A stretch of 64,000 nt of DNA from an uncultured Clostridia bacterium (GCA_937892115.1 CALAUI010000001.1:1-64000), one strand, 5' to 3'; counted from the first letter of the stretch, positions 17,208 to 25,501 are shown. Numbers and translations are program-made. The notes: generated by a model from the letters alone, not told the origin.

Positions 17208-17222
17208 GAGTTGTTGGAATAA
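17186..17222 (+). terminator. Hairpin at end of restriction locus
   Basis: The arms TCCAACAACTCT and AGAGTTGTTGGA are a perfect 12-base inverted repeat around TGCAATTGTG, overlapping the hsdS remnant. The following AATAAATTTATTT is only weakly T-rich, so termination is plausible but not certain. Confidence 0.5.
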
Positions 17223-17249
17223 ATTTATTTAATTTAGGAGAGTGAAGAT

Positions 17250-18536
17250 ATGTATATAAAAAAGATTTATATAAGCAATTTTAAAAGCATTGATAAAGCC
17301 AATATAGAATTAGAACCTTTGACGATGTTCGTTGGCGCAAATGCTTCAGGTAAATCCAATATTATCAACGTCTTAAGATTTATCGAAAACATTATGACAG
17401 GCGGAATTGAAAATGCGGTTGCCTTACAGGGCGGAATACAATATATTTCAAATGCCAACTTACCTAAAGGGGAAAAAATCGAGGTTGCGTTTACAATAGA
17501 TGTTCGTAACGAATCTTGGATGAGACACTTGCAAAATCGAAAATTCGCTTTACAAGTTCAAGAAATAGAGTATAGATTTGTTATTCAGCCAAATAAAAGA
17601 GGATCCGGATATCACATTGATTATGATTATATGAAAATGCATTATGCTTGCTTTTCTTTTGATCCAAGCGCAAATAAAAATGAAAAGTATCAATCCCTTA
17701 GCACTCAGTATGTATCAACGTTTGAACGAAGAAATCAATTGGCAACAATAAAGACTGACAATCAATTCATTCCAGTCGATAATATATCAAAAGAATTAGA
17801 AAATGAATTGAAGGCAGATAATGCTGGCTCGTTTTTCGCTTTTATTGCGAGAGAAGATAAAACCGAACTAATGTTATATAGGTTATCTATGTTGCTGCCG
17901 CCCTATTTTTCAGATGTCACATTTATTAGGATTTTTGATTTTGATCCTAAAGAACTTAAAAAGTCGTCATCAATGGCTTCGACTCAAATATTGGATGAAA
18001 ACGGTTCGAATCTTGCTTCAATCTTGCAAACAATTTTGAGGAAAAAAGAAAGCGCAAAAAAACTAACCTTGATTTTGAACGAATTCTTACCATTTATCGA
18101 AACAATATCAATTGAAAACAATCCCGATAAATCTGTATCGTATAAAATCAGAGAATGCTATAACAACAAGTCGTTTTATGCTAATTTCTTATCAGATGGA
18201 ACGGTCAGTATTTTAGCACTTATACTTGCATTGTATTTTGAGGAAAAATCAAATGTTATTGTTCTTGAAGAACCCGAACGCAACATCCATCCCAAATTAC
18301 TTGAAAATTTAATTTCTTCTGCAGAGGATGTTTCTAAAGAAAAGCAAGTAATTATTACGACACATAATCCGGAATTCTTAAGACACGCAAAAATTGACGA
18401 TGTTAGACTTGTGTCAAGAGAAGCTTGCGGAAAAACAAAAATCAGTAAGCCGGGCGAAAGTGTTATTGTTAAAGAATTTATCAAAAATGATTTGGGCTTA
18501 GATGATCTGTTTTTACAAGGACTTTTGGAGGAATGA
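17250..18536 (+). CDS. RecF-like AAA ATPase of an AbiL/PARIS-like pair
   Basis: This 428-residue ABC-type AAA ATPase (AAA_15/AAA_21 group) begins YISNFKSI and shows Walker A GANASGKS (near 29-36). It has a signature-like FLSDGTVS (near 312) followed by Walker B VIVLEEPERNIHP (near 337) and an H-loop TTHNPEF. There is no nuclease domain in the chain. The next gene, one base downstream, encodes a short TOPRIM-like protein, so the two together equal a split OLD. AbiLi/AbiLii and AriA/AriB (PARIS) have this plan. GGAGAG upstream of ATG supports the start. It is AT-rich compared with hsd. Confidence 0.85.
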   Translation: MYIKKIYISNFKSIDKANIELEPLTMFVGANASGKSNIINVLRFIENIMTGGIENAVALQGGIQYISNANLPKGEKIEVAFTIDVRNESWMRHLQNRKFALQVQEIEYRFVIQPNKRGSGYHIDYDYMKMHYACFSFDPSANKNEKYQSLSTQYVSTFERRNQLATIKTDNQFIPVDNISKELENELKADNAGSFFAFIAREDKTELMLYRLSMLLPPYFSDVTFIRIFDFDPKELKKSSSMASTQILDENGSNLASILQTILRKKESAKKLTLILNEFLPFIETISIENNPDKSVSYKIRECYNNKSFYANFLSDGTVSILALILALYFEEKSNVIVLEEPERNIHPKLLENLISSAEDVSKEKQVIITTHNPEFLRHAKIDDVRLVSREACGKTKISKPGESVIVKEFIKNDLGLDDLFLQGLLEE

Positions 18537-18537
18537 T

Positions 18538-19050
18538 ATGTTATATGTATTTGTCGAAGGTCCTGATGACTACACTTACTTTGATAAAGTATTTGGGGGA
18601 TTTTGGGAAAGCTATAAAATAATAACTTACTCGCATATGAAGAAAAGCAAATTAAACGATTTTATACGAAGTGTTTCATCAATGCCTGGCTGTGATTATC
18701 TGTTTTTTTGCGATGAGGATGGTAAAGGTATTGAAAACAAAAAAGCAGAATTGCTTTCAAACTATAATCAATTATCTACAGATAGAATCTTCGTTGTACA
18801 GTATGAAATAGAAAGCTGGTATTATGCGGGAGCATCCACCGAAATATGCAAAAAGTTGAAATTAGTACATTATCAAGAAGATACAAACTCATTAACCAAA
18901 GAACAATTTGACCATAAATTGCAGAGACCAAGTGATAGAAAATATATTATGGTACAGTTGTTGTTGCAATATTCAAAAGATTTGGCGAAAACCCGAAATA
19001 ATAGTTTCGGCATCTTTTTTAACGCAGTAAAAGAACCTGCCGCTGTTTGA
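18538..19050 (+). CDS. TOPRIM-like partner of the ATPase
   Basis: This 170-residue protein has two acidic motifs, VEGPDDYTYF at the N-terminus and FFCDEDGKG near residue 60. They are spaced as in TOPRIM-like nucleases (AbiLii, RloB-type or DUF4435 AriB proteins). A later VQYEIESWYYAG segment is typical of that group. It is shorter than AriB (about 300 residues) and nearer AbiLii. The end, AVKEPAAV, lies in an inverted repeat and may have been altered by rearrangement. GGAGG precedes ATG 18538, one base after the ATPase stop. Likely role: effector nuclease released or activated when the ATPase senses phage. Confidence 0.7.
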   Translation: MLYVFVEGPDDYTYFDKVFGGFWESYKIITYSHMKKSKLNDFIRSVSSMPGCDYLFFCDEDGKGIENKKAELLSNYNQLSTDRIFVVQYEIESWYYAGASTEICKKLKLVHYQEDTNSLTKEQFDHKLQRPSDRKYIMVQLLLQYSKDLAKTRNNSFGIFFNAVKEPAAV

Positions 19051-19099
19051 TGTGCATCAGATTACAGCAAACTGAGGCACAATTGTTGACAGGTTCTTT
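19030..19099. repeat. Inverted repeat across the end of the TOPRIM-like gene
   Basis: AAAGAACCTG (19030-19039, inside the last codons) is matched exactly inverted by CAGGTTCTTT (19090-19099). The 50-base interior contains the stop and a small GATG/CATC hairpin. It could be a weak terminator or a rearrangement scar. Confidence 0.45.
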
Positions 19100-19187
19100 C
19101 GTGGATATTATATGCTAATGAATAAAGATTATTCTCCCTCTGATATAAATAATTCAATTGAAATTGCATAACGACAAGCATATTCTT

Positions 19188-19220
19188 CAGGCACGAGAGG
19201 TTTCTCCCGTGCCTGTTTTG
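19188..19220 (+). terminator. Terminator between ATPase/TOPRIM pair and TnpV remnant
   Basis: CAGGCACGAGAG and CTCCCGTGCCTG form a stem with a GTTT loop, then TTTTGCTATTTT. It can serve the plus-strand operon. Confidence 0.7.
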
Positions 19221-19367
19221 CTATTTTGTGAACTTGATTATAACTTCATCGACGCCGTCCGTGTATTTGCCTTGTGCTATTAGGGTGCTACGCAGGTCGA
19301 GCAAGCATTGGACTACAAGGCGGCGCTCGGTGTCGGTGAGGGAGAGGCGGTATTTCTTCTTTCTCAT
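19221..19367 (-). CDS. Small transposon-associated protein
   Basis: These 48 residues begin MRKKKYRLSLTDTERRLV and end DGVDEVIIKFTK. The RLSLTDTERRLVVQCLLDLR plan is that of a small protein commonly found next to tnpV in Clostridia transposons and integrative elements. Function unknown. It overlaps the TnpV stop by a few bases, so the two are one transcript. It is richer in GC than the genes on its left. Confidence 0.7.
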   Translation of the reverse strand: MRKKKYRLSLTDTERRLVVQCLLDLRSTLIAQGKYTDGVDEVIIKFTK

Positions 19368-19855
19368 ACGAACCCCACCTCTGCGTTGACCGTTTCGGTT
19401 ACACGCTCACGGATGTTATTCAGCTGCTGTACCCACGCCATCGGGTCGGTGGCTTTGAGTTGCTCGGTGATGCTCTCTTTGGCGGCATACTCATTTACTA
19501 ACCGAAGAAAAAGTTGTTGTGCCTGCTCCTCGGTATCTGCGAGGTGGGAATGAAGCTTGCCGGATGTCAGCAGATTGTAATACAAGACCTTATGATGCTG
19601 CTTTAGGTACCGCAGTCGGCGTTGTCCCCACACGCCGATGGACTGTTCTTTTTCGGGCGGTAATTCGAGATTGGGCAGACGGTAGTCGCCCTGCATTGTG
19701 TAAGTGCCGCCAGCTTGTTCAATTATTTTGGAACTGCTCAATATTATCACATCTCTTCCGTAAAAAATCAGATTAATAATCGGATTGATTCCTGCAAGCA
19801 GAGCAAGAAATATAGCAATAATGCGAATATTCAGATATCCCTTTGATGAAAACAT
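19364..19855 (-). CDS. tnpV: TnpV-like transposon protein with odd N-terminal extension
   Basis: From about residue 44 the protein reads IIEQAGGTYTMQGDYRLP, then EKEQSIGVWGQRRLRYLK and LLTSGKLHSHLADTEEQAQ. This matches TnpV proteins of Tn4451-type and other Clostridia elements. TnpV is usually about 120 residues and starts near that point. Here 163 residues are open because a hydrophobic stretch (MFSSKGYLNIRIIAIFLALL onwards) precedes it. That part is either untranslated, with a GTG (19750) or TTG (19741) start, or a fusion formed on insertion. No relaxase or recombinase is present, so this is a remnant. It ends 15 bases from the MFS gene and marks the right edge of the accessory island. Confidence 0.75.
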   Translation of the reverse strand: MFSSKGYLNIRIIAIFLALLAGINPIINLIFYGRDVIILSSSKIIEQAGGTYTMQGDYRLPNLELPPEKEQSIGVWGQRRLRYLKQHHKVLYYNLLTSGKLHSHLADTEEQAQQLFLRLVNEYAAKESITEQLKATDPMAWVQQLNNIRERVTETVNAEVGFV

Positions 19856-19870
19856 ATTGTACTTCTTGAA

Positions 19871-21709
19871 TTAAATCGATTCTGCCGATTTTATTTCCGC
19901 TATTTCTTTGTCACGACTTTCAATCATTTCATCTGAATTTACGGGTATACCGGCATGCAGTTCTCCGGGTTCCATAAATTCAAGACCGCCTTCATATTCA
20001 TTGGGATAATATCCTTCTGCAGCGAGTGCTTCTCTTTGCTTCAGTACCTCCATGACGTATTTGTGCTGAGGATTATTGAAATCCCAGAACAGGTAGGGGA
20101 TAATCATCAGCAGGAATCCGACAAGATCAAAAAGAAGAGGTACGGCAACAATATTGAATCTTGCAGAGTCAATATAAAGAATGTCCCAGTTGGAGTTGAA
20201 TCCGTTTTTAAGAATGATTACGGGAATAATCAGACTAACAAATGTAGTAACAGGTGAGATTATCCAGTTGAATACACCGCTTGAGTTCTCAAGACGTTCA
20301 CCTGACAGATACATCTGATAGTCGTTCTTTCTGATGGTCATATCCGCATCGGCAACACCGGGTATGGAGTTGGCAAATCCTTTGAAGAATTCACAGGCAA
20401 AGATTACAATACCGCACATATTCTGTTTTGTCGGGAATGCCATGATGGTAAGCATTTCCGCAACGGAGGATATGGCGCTGACAATCAGTTTTGTAACCTT
20501 GAGCGATCTGTACGAAAATCTTCTGACAAAATACGGCGCAACAAAGCTCAGCGGCGTCGAATTGAAGCTCATCAAAGTTTTCATCAGACCGTAGACAACG
20601 CATTGGGTATACATTCTGAACGAATAGAAATACATTACATTTGTAATGTTTATCATACCGTTGCCTAATGAGTCAAGAAGAGATGAGATTGTATTGAGCC
20701 AGTTGTACTTGTTTTTCATAACCTGAGAAATTCCGTACCAGAAGGATATTTTCTGTTTTTTTTCAAGAGGCGGTTGGGGAATTCTTTCGGTAATGTTCTT
20801 AGTCGCAAAAAGGGTAATTGCACCCATGGGAATAAATACGGCAGGTATGACATATTTATAGAATCTTATATCGTCAAATGCGATTCCAAAGAGGGGAACT
20901 ATAACGTCAAATATATTCTTGACAAAGTGGGAAAGCTTGACAGGCCAGGTTCTTATCATCATTCTTTCGTGAGGATTGGGTGAAATATTCTGGGTACAGT
21001 TTTCAATAACGTTATCAAAGGCAAACATATCAAACAGCATAAACAGCAGATACGCCATCCACATTCTGTCCTCAACGTTCTTAACGTTGTATATGGGAAG
21101 CCATCCGACAAGGATGATCATTATTGATTTCTGTACAAAGTTTTCGTAAAGAGAGAATTTATATCGGCCGTATTTAGGAACAAGTCTTCTTTTCCAAAGA
21201 ATGTTACGTAATCCGCCGTAAGCATTGACAAATAACTGAATTGCAAAAATTTTGAAAAAGCTTCTGGCACTAACGCCGTTGATGCCGTTAAGAAGATTCC
21301 TGAGAAAATCCGGGATAATCAACGAAGTGTCAAACAGTATCATTGCGAGGCCGATTACCGAAACGATACTGTAAAAAGTAAGGAATTTTCTTTCTGTTTT
21401 CTTATCGAGTATACCCAGGTTATCGTTTACTACCCAGCTGAGAAGACTCCACAGATAACTGAGCGGAAGACCGATAAGAGTGATAACCGAAAACGCAAGA
21501 TAAGGAAGCTTGTAATGATACATTATCAGGAAGCAGGATGCGGAAAATCCGAGATAACTCAACGGTGTCCTGGTACTGTAATTCATTCCGACGCCGAAGA
21601 ATACCGTAAGGTATTCCTTAAACGGAACGTAATTTCCCTTTTCCCTGTCCGGCTCGTTCCAATGTTCCTTTATATTGGTAAAAAAAGCTTTTGCTTTTTC
21701 ATTTGCCAT
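19871..21709 (-). CDS. MFS transporter, GPH-like
   Basis: This 612-residue polytopic membrane protein has about twelve hydrophobic helices. After a soluble N-terminus of about 30 residues it begins YVPFKEYLTVFFGVGMN. A long charged C-terminal tail is rich in Glu. Helix arrangement and the loop R-K-NDYQMYLSGERLE resemble glycoside-pentoside-hexuronide cation symporters and other large MFS members of Firmicutes. The substrate cannot be read from sequence. It is coupled to the preceding LRR gene (stop and start overlap as ATGA), so both are made together, which is unusual for this transporter class. Confidence 0.75.
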   Translation of the reverse strand: MANEKAKAFFTNIKEHWNEPDREKGNYVPFKEYLTVFFGVGMNYSTRTPLSYLGFSASCFLIMYHYKLPYLAFSVITLIGLPLSYLWSLLSWVVNDNLGILDKKTERKFLTFYSIVSVIGLAMILFDTSLIIPDFLRNLLNGINGVSARSFFKIFAIQLFVNAYGGLRNILWKRRLVPKYGRYKFSLYENFVQKSIMIILVGWLPIYNVKNVEDRMWMAYLLFMLFDMFAFDNVIENCTQNISPNPHERMMIRTWPVKLSHFVKNIFDVIVPLFGIAFDDIRFYKYVIPAVFIPMGAITLFATKNITERIPQPPLEKKQKISFWYGISQVMKNKYNWLNTISSLLDSLGNGMINITNVMYFYSFRMYTQCVVYGLMKTLMSFNSTPLSFVAPYFVRRFSYRSLKVTKLIVSAISSVAEMLTIMAFPTKQNMCGIVIFACEFFKGFANSIPGVADADMTIRKNDYQMYLSGERLENSSGVFNWIISPVTTFVSLIIPVIILKNGFNSNWDILYIDSARFNIVAVPLLFDLVGFLLMIIPYLFWDFNNPQHKYVMEVLKQREALAAEGYYPNEYEGGLEFMEPGELHAGIPVNSDEMIESRDKEIAEIKSAESI

Positions 21710-22782
21710 CAGTCAACACTCCTTTCCTGTCCGTATACTGCCTCAACGTCCTTGAGGGATCGTGTATCTTTTTTGGGAAGCCAGTGCTCGCCGGTTTCTA
21801 TCGCATCTTCATTCGGAGCGCCGAGATAAATTTTTTCGCATCCGAGGTCACCGTAAAATGCATGGTGTCCGATGGATTTTACGTTTGCGGGAACGAAGAT
21901 GTATTTTACCTTTTCACAATATGAGAAACCGTCTGAACCGATTGATTCGACTGCATCGGGTATATCGATCTTTTCAAATCCCTTGCATTTGAAAAACGCA
22001 AGACTTCCGATTGATTTGACGGAAGCGGGAATTTTAACGTATGTGAGCTGCTCGCAGTCGCTGAAGCAGGAATCCGCAATAACAGTAACGGTTTCCGGGA
22101 TAATATATGTTGAGTATGAAGCAAATTGCTTTGAATACTCTTCTATGTTATCCGTAGTTTCTTCACCGTATTTCTTTGTGAATTCTTCAATAAATTTTAT
22201 TGCGGATTTTTCGTCAACCGGAGCGGCTATTCCGCTTTCAAGAGCGGCTTTATACTGATTATTCAGAATGGGATGAAGAATAATCTCTGTCATATCTTTA
22301 TTGAACAGAACTCCGTCAACGGAAGTGTAATATTTATTATCGGGGTCAACGATTACAGCTTTGAGATTTTTGGTGTAATAAAAGCAATGATTTTCAAGCT
22401 CTTTTACATCCTTACCGATGAATATGAACTGGATATATTCGTTACAGCTCATTGCAAATTCACGTACGGTTGAAACGGGCTCGCTTTTATCGGGCTTTCC
22501 GTTTTCGTCTCTGACGTAATCGATATGAATTGTCGTATCCGTGTCTTTGCCGTTGAACTGATAAAGCTGCCAACCGTTTTCGGTCTGCTTATATGTGTAT
22601 GTGTCTGCACTTATTGAGTTGAAACTGAGATAAAGGGAAATACCTACAAAAATCACAATTATGATTATGAAGGAAATCTTGAATGCGAGATTCTTTTTCC
22701 CTTTCATTTCAACGTCGGGTTTGTTTGAGAAAAGCGGGTCGTACAGCAATTTGGTTTCGCTGATTTTTAAATCGTTGGCCAT
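21709..22782 (-). CDS. Membrane-anchored BspA-type leucine-rich repeat protein
   Basis: This 357-residue protein has a cytoplasmic N-terminus of about 30 residues and one membrane helix (about 31-51, ISFIIIIVIFVGISLYL). The outer part carries an atypical first domain and four or so LRR_5/BspA repeats near 215-330 (IPASVKSIGSLAF, IPDAVESIGSDGF, VPANVKSIGHHAF). Such repeats bind proteins or carbohydrates. It is not secreted freely since the hydrophobic segment lacks a cleavage site. It is first gene of an operon with the MFS transporter, and may help capture or sense its substrate (inference). Confidence 0.8.
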   Translation of the reverse strand: MANDLKISETKLLYDPLFSNKPDVEMKGKKNLAFKISFIIIIVIFVGISLYLSFNSISADTYTYKQTENGWQLYQFNGKDTDTTIHIDYVRDENGKPDKSEPVSTVREFAMSCNEYIQFIFIGKDVKELENHCFYYTKNLKAVIVDPDNKYYTSVDGVLFNKDMTEIILHPILNNQYKAALESGIAAPVDEKSAIKFIEEFTKKYGEETTDNIEEYSKQFASYSTYIIPETVTVIADSCFSDCEQLTYVKIPASVKSIGSLAFFKCKGFEKIDIPDAVESIGSDGFSYCEKVKYIFVPANVKSIGHHAFYGDLGCEKIYLGAPNEDAIETGEHWLPKKDTRSLKDVEAVYGQERSVD

Positions 22783-22812
22783 GTCATTTCTCCTTTGTAT
22801 ATATATATTTCA

Positions 22813-22841
22813 ATTATATGGTGTATTCCTTTTTATTTCAA
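22813..22841 (-). promoter_or_regulatory. Promoter of the LRR-MFS operon
   Basis: On the minus strand TTGAAA (22836-22841), 17 bases, TATAAT (22813-22818), about 30 bases before the LRR gene start. Confidence 0.7.
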
Positions 22842-22874
22842 TTATATAAAATAAACAATTATTTACGGCGTGTG

Positions 22875-22903
22875 TTGATTAAATCGACGGACAGTGATAC
22901 AAT
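22875..22903 (+). promoter_or_regulatory. Promoter of the 169 aa membrane protein gene
   Basis: TTGATT (22875-22880), a 17-base spacer ending GTGA, TACAAT (22898-22903), 35 bases before the ATG. Confidence 0.65.
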
Positions 22904-22938
22904 AATTCCGTTAAATCAGTAATTTATGAGGTAAATTC

Positions 22939-23448
22939 ATGAGGAAAAATCGTTTAATTCTTATTATTTCCGGCGCTATCACTTTAATTATCACGGGTAT
23001 AATGAATCTGCTCCTTTTCCCGATTATCGAAAACGGTACTGCGGGAATGCGGTTTTTTGATATGAATACGACGGGTTATTCCGTTGAAGCGTGCCGCGAG
23101 TTTTTATTTTCATTATCAGTTCAGGGCAGGGGTGTGGCTCTTCATATTCAGCTTCCGCTTGATTTTGTTTATCCGGTAATATATACGGTGTTTTTTATTG
23201 CAGCGATTTGGGCTCTTACCGGTAAGAAAAGCAAACTGAATCTTCTTCCGCTTTTGCTTTTTATTACGGATTATATTGAAAATATCTGCTCTGTAAAAAT
23301 TCTTAATTCGTCAATGCCTTCAGATAGTATTATTAAATTTGCAAGCACCGTAACTTTACTTAAAAATATTCTGATGTATTTGATTTTCGGCATTATTGCA
23401 GTGCTTTTTATTATTTTCCTCGTGAAGAAAATAAAAGAAAACAGATAA
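22939..23448 (+). CDS. Four-helix membrane protein, unknown
   Basis: This 169-residue protein has hydrophobic helices near 5-27, 70-92, 100-115 and 137-162 and a basic tail KKIKENR. The loop between helices 1 and 2 holds about 40 residues and is probably outside. No family is recognised. It has its own promoter and shares a bidirectional terminator with the convergent Cys-rich gene. Confidence 0.75.
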   Translation: MRKNRLILIISGAITLIITGIMNLLLFPIIENGTAGMRFFDMNTTGYSVEACREFLFSLSVQGRGVALHIQLPLDFVYPVIYTVFFIAAIWALTGKKSKLNLLPLLLFITDYIENICSVKILNSSMPSDSIIKFASTVTLLKNILMYLIFGIIAVLFIIFLVKKIKENR

Positions 23449-23460
23449 ATAAATAAAAGA

Positions 23461-23500
23461 TATCCTCCCGGGACAATGTGCTTGTCGGTCGGGAGGATAT
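23461..23500. terminator. Bidirectional terminator
   Basis: ATCCTCCCG and CGGGAGGAT pair around GGACAATGTGCTTGTCGGT and lie between convergent genes, with A/T-rich flanks on both sides. Confidence 0.7.
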
Positions 23501-23505
23501 ATAAT

Positions 23506-23940
23506 TTATCTTTTTTTGTATATCAGAAGCTCCGGGTCACTGCCGTTGATGCCGTAACTGCAAACGAGTATAAAAGATGTATCGGCAACTACGCCGTAAC
23601 ACACGCCCATATTTCCGAATTCAATCTGTGTTCCCAGATACACCTTTGTGTCGTCAAGCATTTTGATTTCTTCTCCGCTCGGAATCGGGTAGCTGAGATT
23701 TACAAAATTGCCGGGCAACTCATTCAGCCCGTCTGCTTCAGGAAGGCCGTTGGATTTAAGTAAGCCGTTAATTTCATCGAGTAACGAATTTTTGAATTTA
23801 TCGTATGCTTCTTTGCCTCCGAGCTTAATGTATTCTGCTGCGATGCAGCTTCCGCCGAACGGTTTTCCGCAGGTGGATTCACATCCTTTACAGTTTTCTT
23901 TGAAATAACACTCATTACATTTTGCAGAACAGATACTCAT
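23506..23940 (-). CDS. Cys-rich protein resembling DUF3795
   Basis: This 144-residue soluble protein begins with a cysteine cluster (CSAKCNECYFKENCKGCESTCG, about residues 4-24), plus a further Cys at residue 32, likely to bind zinc or an iron-sulfur cluster. It then has a compact mixed domain ending GVVADTSFILVCSYGINGSDPE. The layout resembles DUF3795 and related uncharacterised proteins of Clostridia. Function unknown. GGAGAAAAAT lies upstream of the ATG, and a minus-strand promoter lies at 23975-24003. Confidence 0.65.
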   Translation of the reverse strand: MSICSAKCNECYFKENCKGCESTCGKPFGGSCIAAEYIKLGGKEAYDKFKNSLLDEINGLLKSNGLPEADGLNELPGNFVNLSYPIPSGEEIKMLDDTKVYLGTQIEFGNMGVCYGVVADTSFILVCSYGINGSDPELLIYKKR

Positions 23941-23974
23941 ATTTTTCTCCTTCGGATTTTTTGAAATGTAATGT

Positions 23975-24003
23975 ATTTTAGCAACGGATAATCAAAAAGT
24001 CAA
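23975..24003 (-). promoter_or_regulatory. Promoter of the Cys-rich gene
   Basis: Minus strand TTGACT (23998-24003), 17 bases, TAAAAT (23975-23980). It is divergent from the promoter at 24015. Confidence 0.6.
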
Positions 24004-24014
24004 GTCATGAATAA

Positions 24015-24043
24015 TTGAAATTCTCTTTTTCATATGTTATTAT
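24015..24043 (+). promoter_or_regulatory. Promoter of the secreted metallophosphoesterase gene
   Basis: TTGAAA (24015-24020), 17 bases, TATTAT (24038-24043), 34 bases before the ATG. Confidence 0.65.
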
Positions 24044-24076
24044 GAAAATGCAATATAAATGCAGGGAGGAAATATA

Positions 24077-25492
24077 ATGAAAAAATCCGTTTCGTTATTG
24101 CTGGCTGTTATTCTTATCATTCAATGCGGCTTTGTTTTTGCCGGAGGATTTGACAGTATGTCTCTTGATGAAAATCAATGGCAAGAGAGATATGACTCTT
24201 ATATAAGTTCAAATACTTTACCTCTTCTTTGTGTCGGCTCAGATCAGACAAAGCTTAATCTTACCTGGCACGCTTCAAAGGATTCCGCTTATCCGGAAGT
24301 CCGTATTTCAAAAAATGCAGATATGTCCGATTTCACTGAATTCAAGGGCGAAACCGCTGAATCAGAAAACGACGAGCAGCTTGTATGCAGAGTAACCATG
24401 TCGGGAATTGAAGAAAACACGGTATACTATTATCAGTATCATTCCGAAGACGGATGGAGCACCCCCGCAAAGTATGAGTCAAAGTCATTTACAAACTATA
24501 AAATGATGGTTATCGGTGATATACAGATCGGCGGACAGTCAACCGATAATCCCGATGAACAGTCAAGAATCGGTTATGTATGGCAGAGCGTTCTTGATGA
24601 AGCGCTTACAAAAAATCCCGATATATCTTTCCTTCTTTCGCCCGGTGACAATATTTCTACGGGTAAAAGTGCAGACGAATGGCAGACATTTATGATGCCG
24701 ACTTATGTTCAGTCACTTCCGATGGCACTCGCAATCGGTAATCATGATAAGAAGGGCTTTGCGTATAACTACTATACCTATATGCCCAACGAGTATTTCG
24801 GCAGTTATTTTGAGGGACTTGACCGCGATTTCTGGTTCAGATACGGAGACGTTCTTTATCTTGTTTTTGATGCTACCTCGGGTGATGCAGCTGACCACAG
24901 AGCGATGGCAGAGGAGGCGGTTAAGCTTAATCCCGATGCAAAATGGCGTATCGCTACGATGCATCAGGCACTTTACGGAGCGGGATATTCCATACTTGAT
25001 CCCGAGACGACTATTCTGCTCAACGGTGTATTTCAGCCGATTTTTGATATGTATGATGTTGACTTTGTATTTACCGGTCACAGTCACCTTCAGGCACGTT
25101 CAAAATTCATAAAGAACGGTTTGATTGTCGGTGAAGCAAAGAGCGGTGAAACCTATACTGACCCCGAAGGCATCATATATCTCAATTCAAACGCCTGCTG
25201 TGATACTAATCCGTCATCAGACAATTTATTCTCCGCCTATACCTTTAAGGAAGGCGACATTACTACTTATTCAACTGTTGAATTCAGCGGCAATTCAATG
25301 ACTGTAAAGACCTTCAGAGGCGATAACAGTGAGCTGCTTGACAGCATTACTATTGTTAAAACCAAGGAAAACAAGCTTTCATCAATTACACTTCCCATAA
25401 AGAAGCTTATCTACAAGCTTGTTGAAATCCTCGGCCTTATTTACATGAGACTGGATGCGATAACCGTTAAAATCCGCGGGGGTCACTTTTAA
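24077..25492 (+). CDS. Secreted purple-acid-phosphatase-like metallophosphoesterase
   Basis: This 471-residue exported phosphoesterase has a signal peptide (MKKSVSLLLAVILIIQ, ending near FVFAG) and a fibronectin-like domain (about 45-135) of the type that precedes purple acid phosphatases. A calcineurin-like metal site follows: GDIQ (near 147), GDN (near 189), GNHD (near 219) and TGHSH (near 333). It should release phosphate from extracellular esters. ATG 24077 follows GGGAGG, whereas the ATG at 24059 has none. The C-terminus is basic and hydrophobic (IKKLIYKLVEILGLIY), perhaps membrane-associating. Confidence 0.88.
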   Translation: MKKSVSLLLAVILIIQCGFVFAGGFDSMSLDENQWQERYDSYISSNTLPLLCVGSDQTKLNLTWHASKDSAYPEVRISKNADMSDFTEFKGETAESENDEQLVCRVTMSGIEENTVYYYQYHSEDGWSTPAKYESKSFTNYKMMVIGDIQIGGQSTDNPDEQSRIGYVWQSVLDEALTKNPDISFLLSPGDNISTGKSADEWQTFMMPTYVQSLPMALAIGNHDKKGFAYNYYTYMPNEYFGSYFEGLDRDFWFRYGDVLYLVFDATSGDAADHRAMAEEAVKLNPDAKWRIATMHQALYGAGYSILDPETTILLNGVFQPIFDMYDVDFVFTGHSHLQARSKFIKNGLIVGEAKSGETYTDPEGIIYLNSNACCDTNPSSDNLFSAYTFKEGDITTYSTVEFSGNSMTVKTFRGDNSELLDSITIVKTKENKLSSITLPIKKLIYKLVEILGLIYMRLDAITVKIRGGHF

Positions 25493-25501
25493 TTGATACA
25501 T

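Noticed and set aside
17250..18536. Second Gabija GajA
   Set aside because: The ATPase has no TOPRIM domain in its own chain and no helicase gene follows. The two-gene ATPase/TOPRIM plan fits AbiL or PARIS better.
19221..19855. Complete integrative element at the TnpV locus
   Set aside because: Only TnpV and its small partner are present. No recombinase, relaxase or origin is seen, so it is called a remnant.
22939..23448. Membrane protein as a CAAX or immunity protein
   Set aside because: No conserved protease motifs or neighbouring bacteriocin genes were seen.
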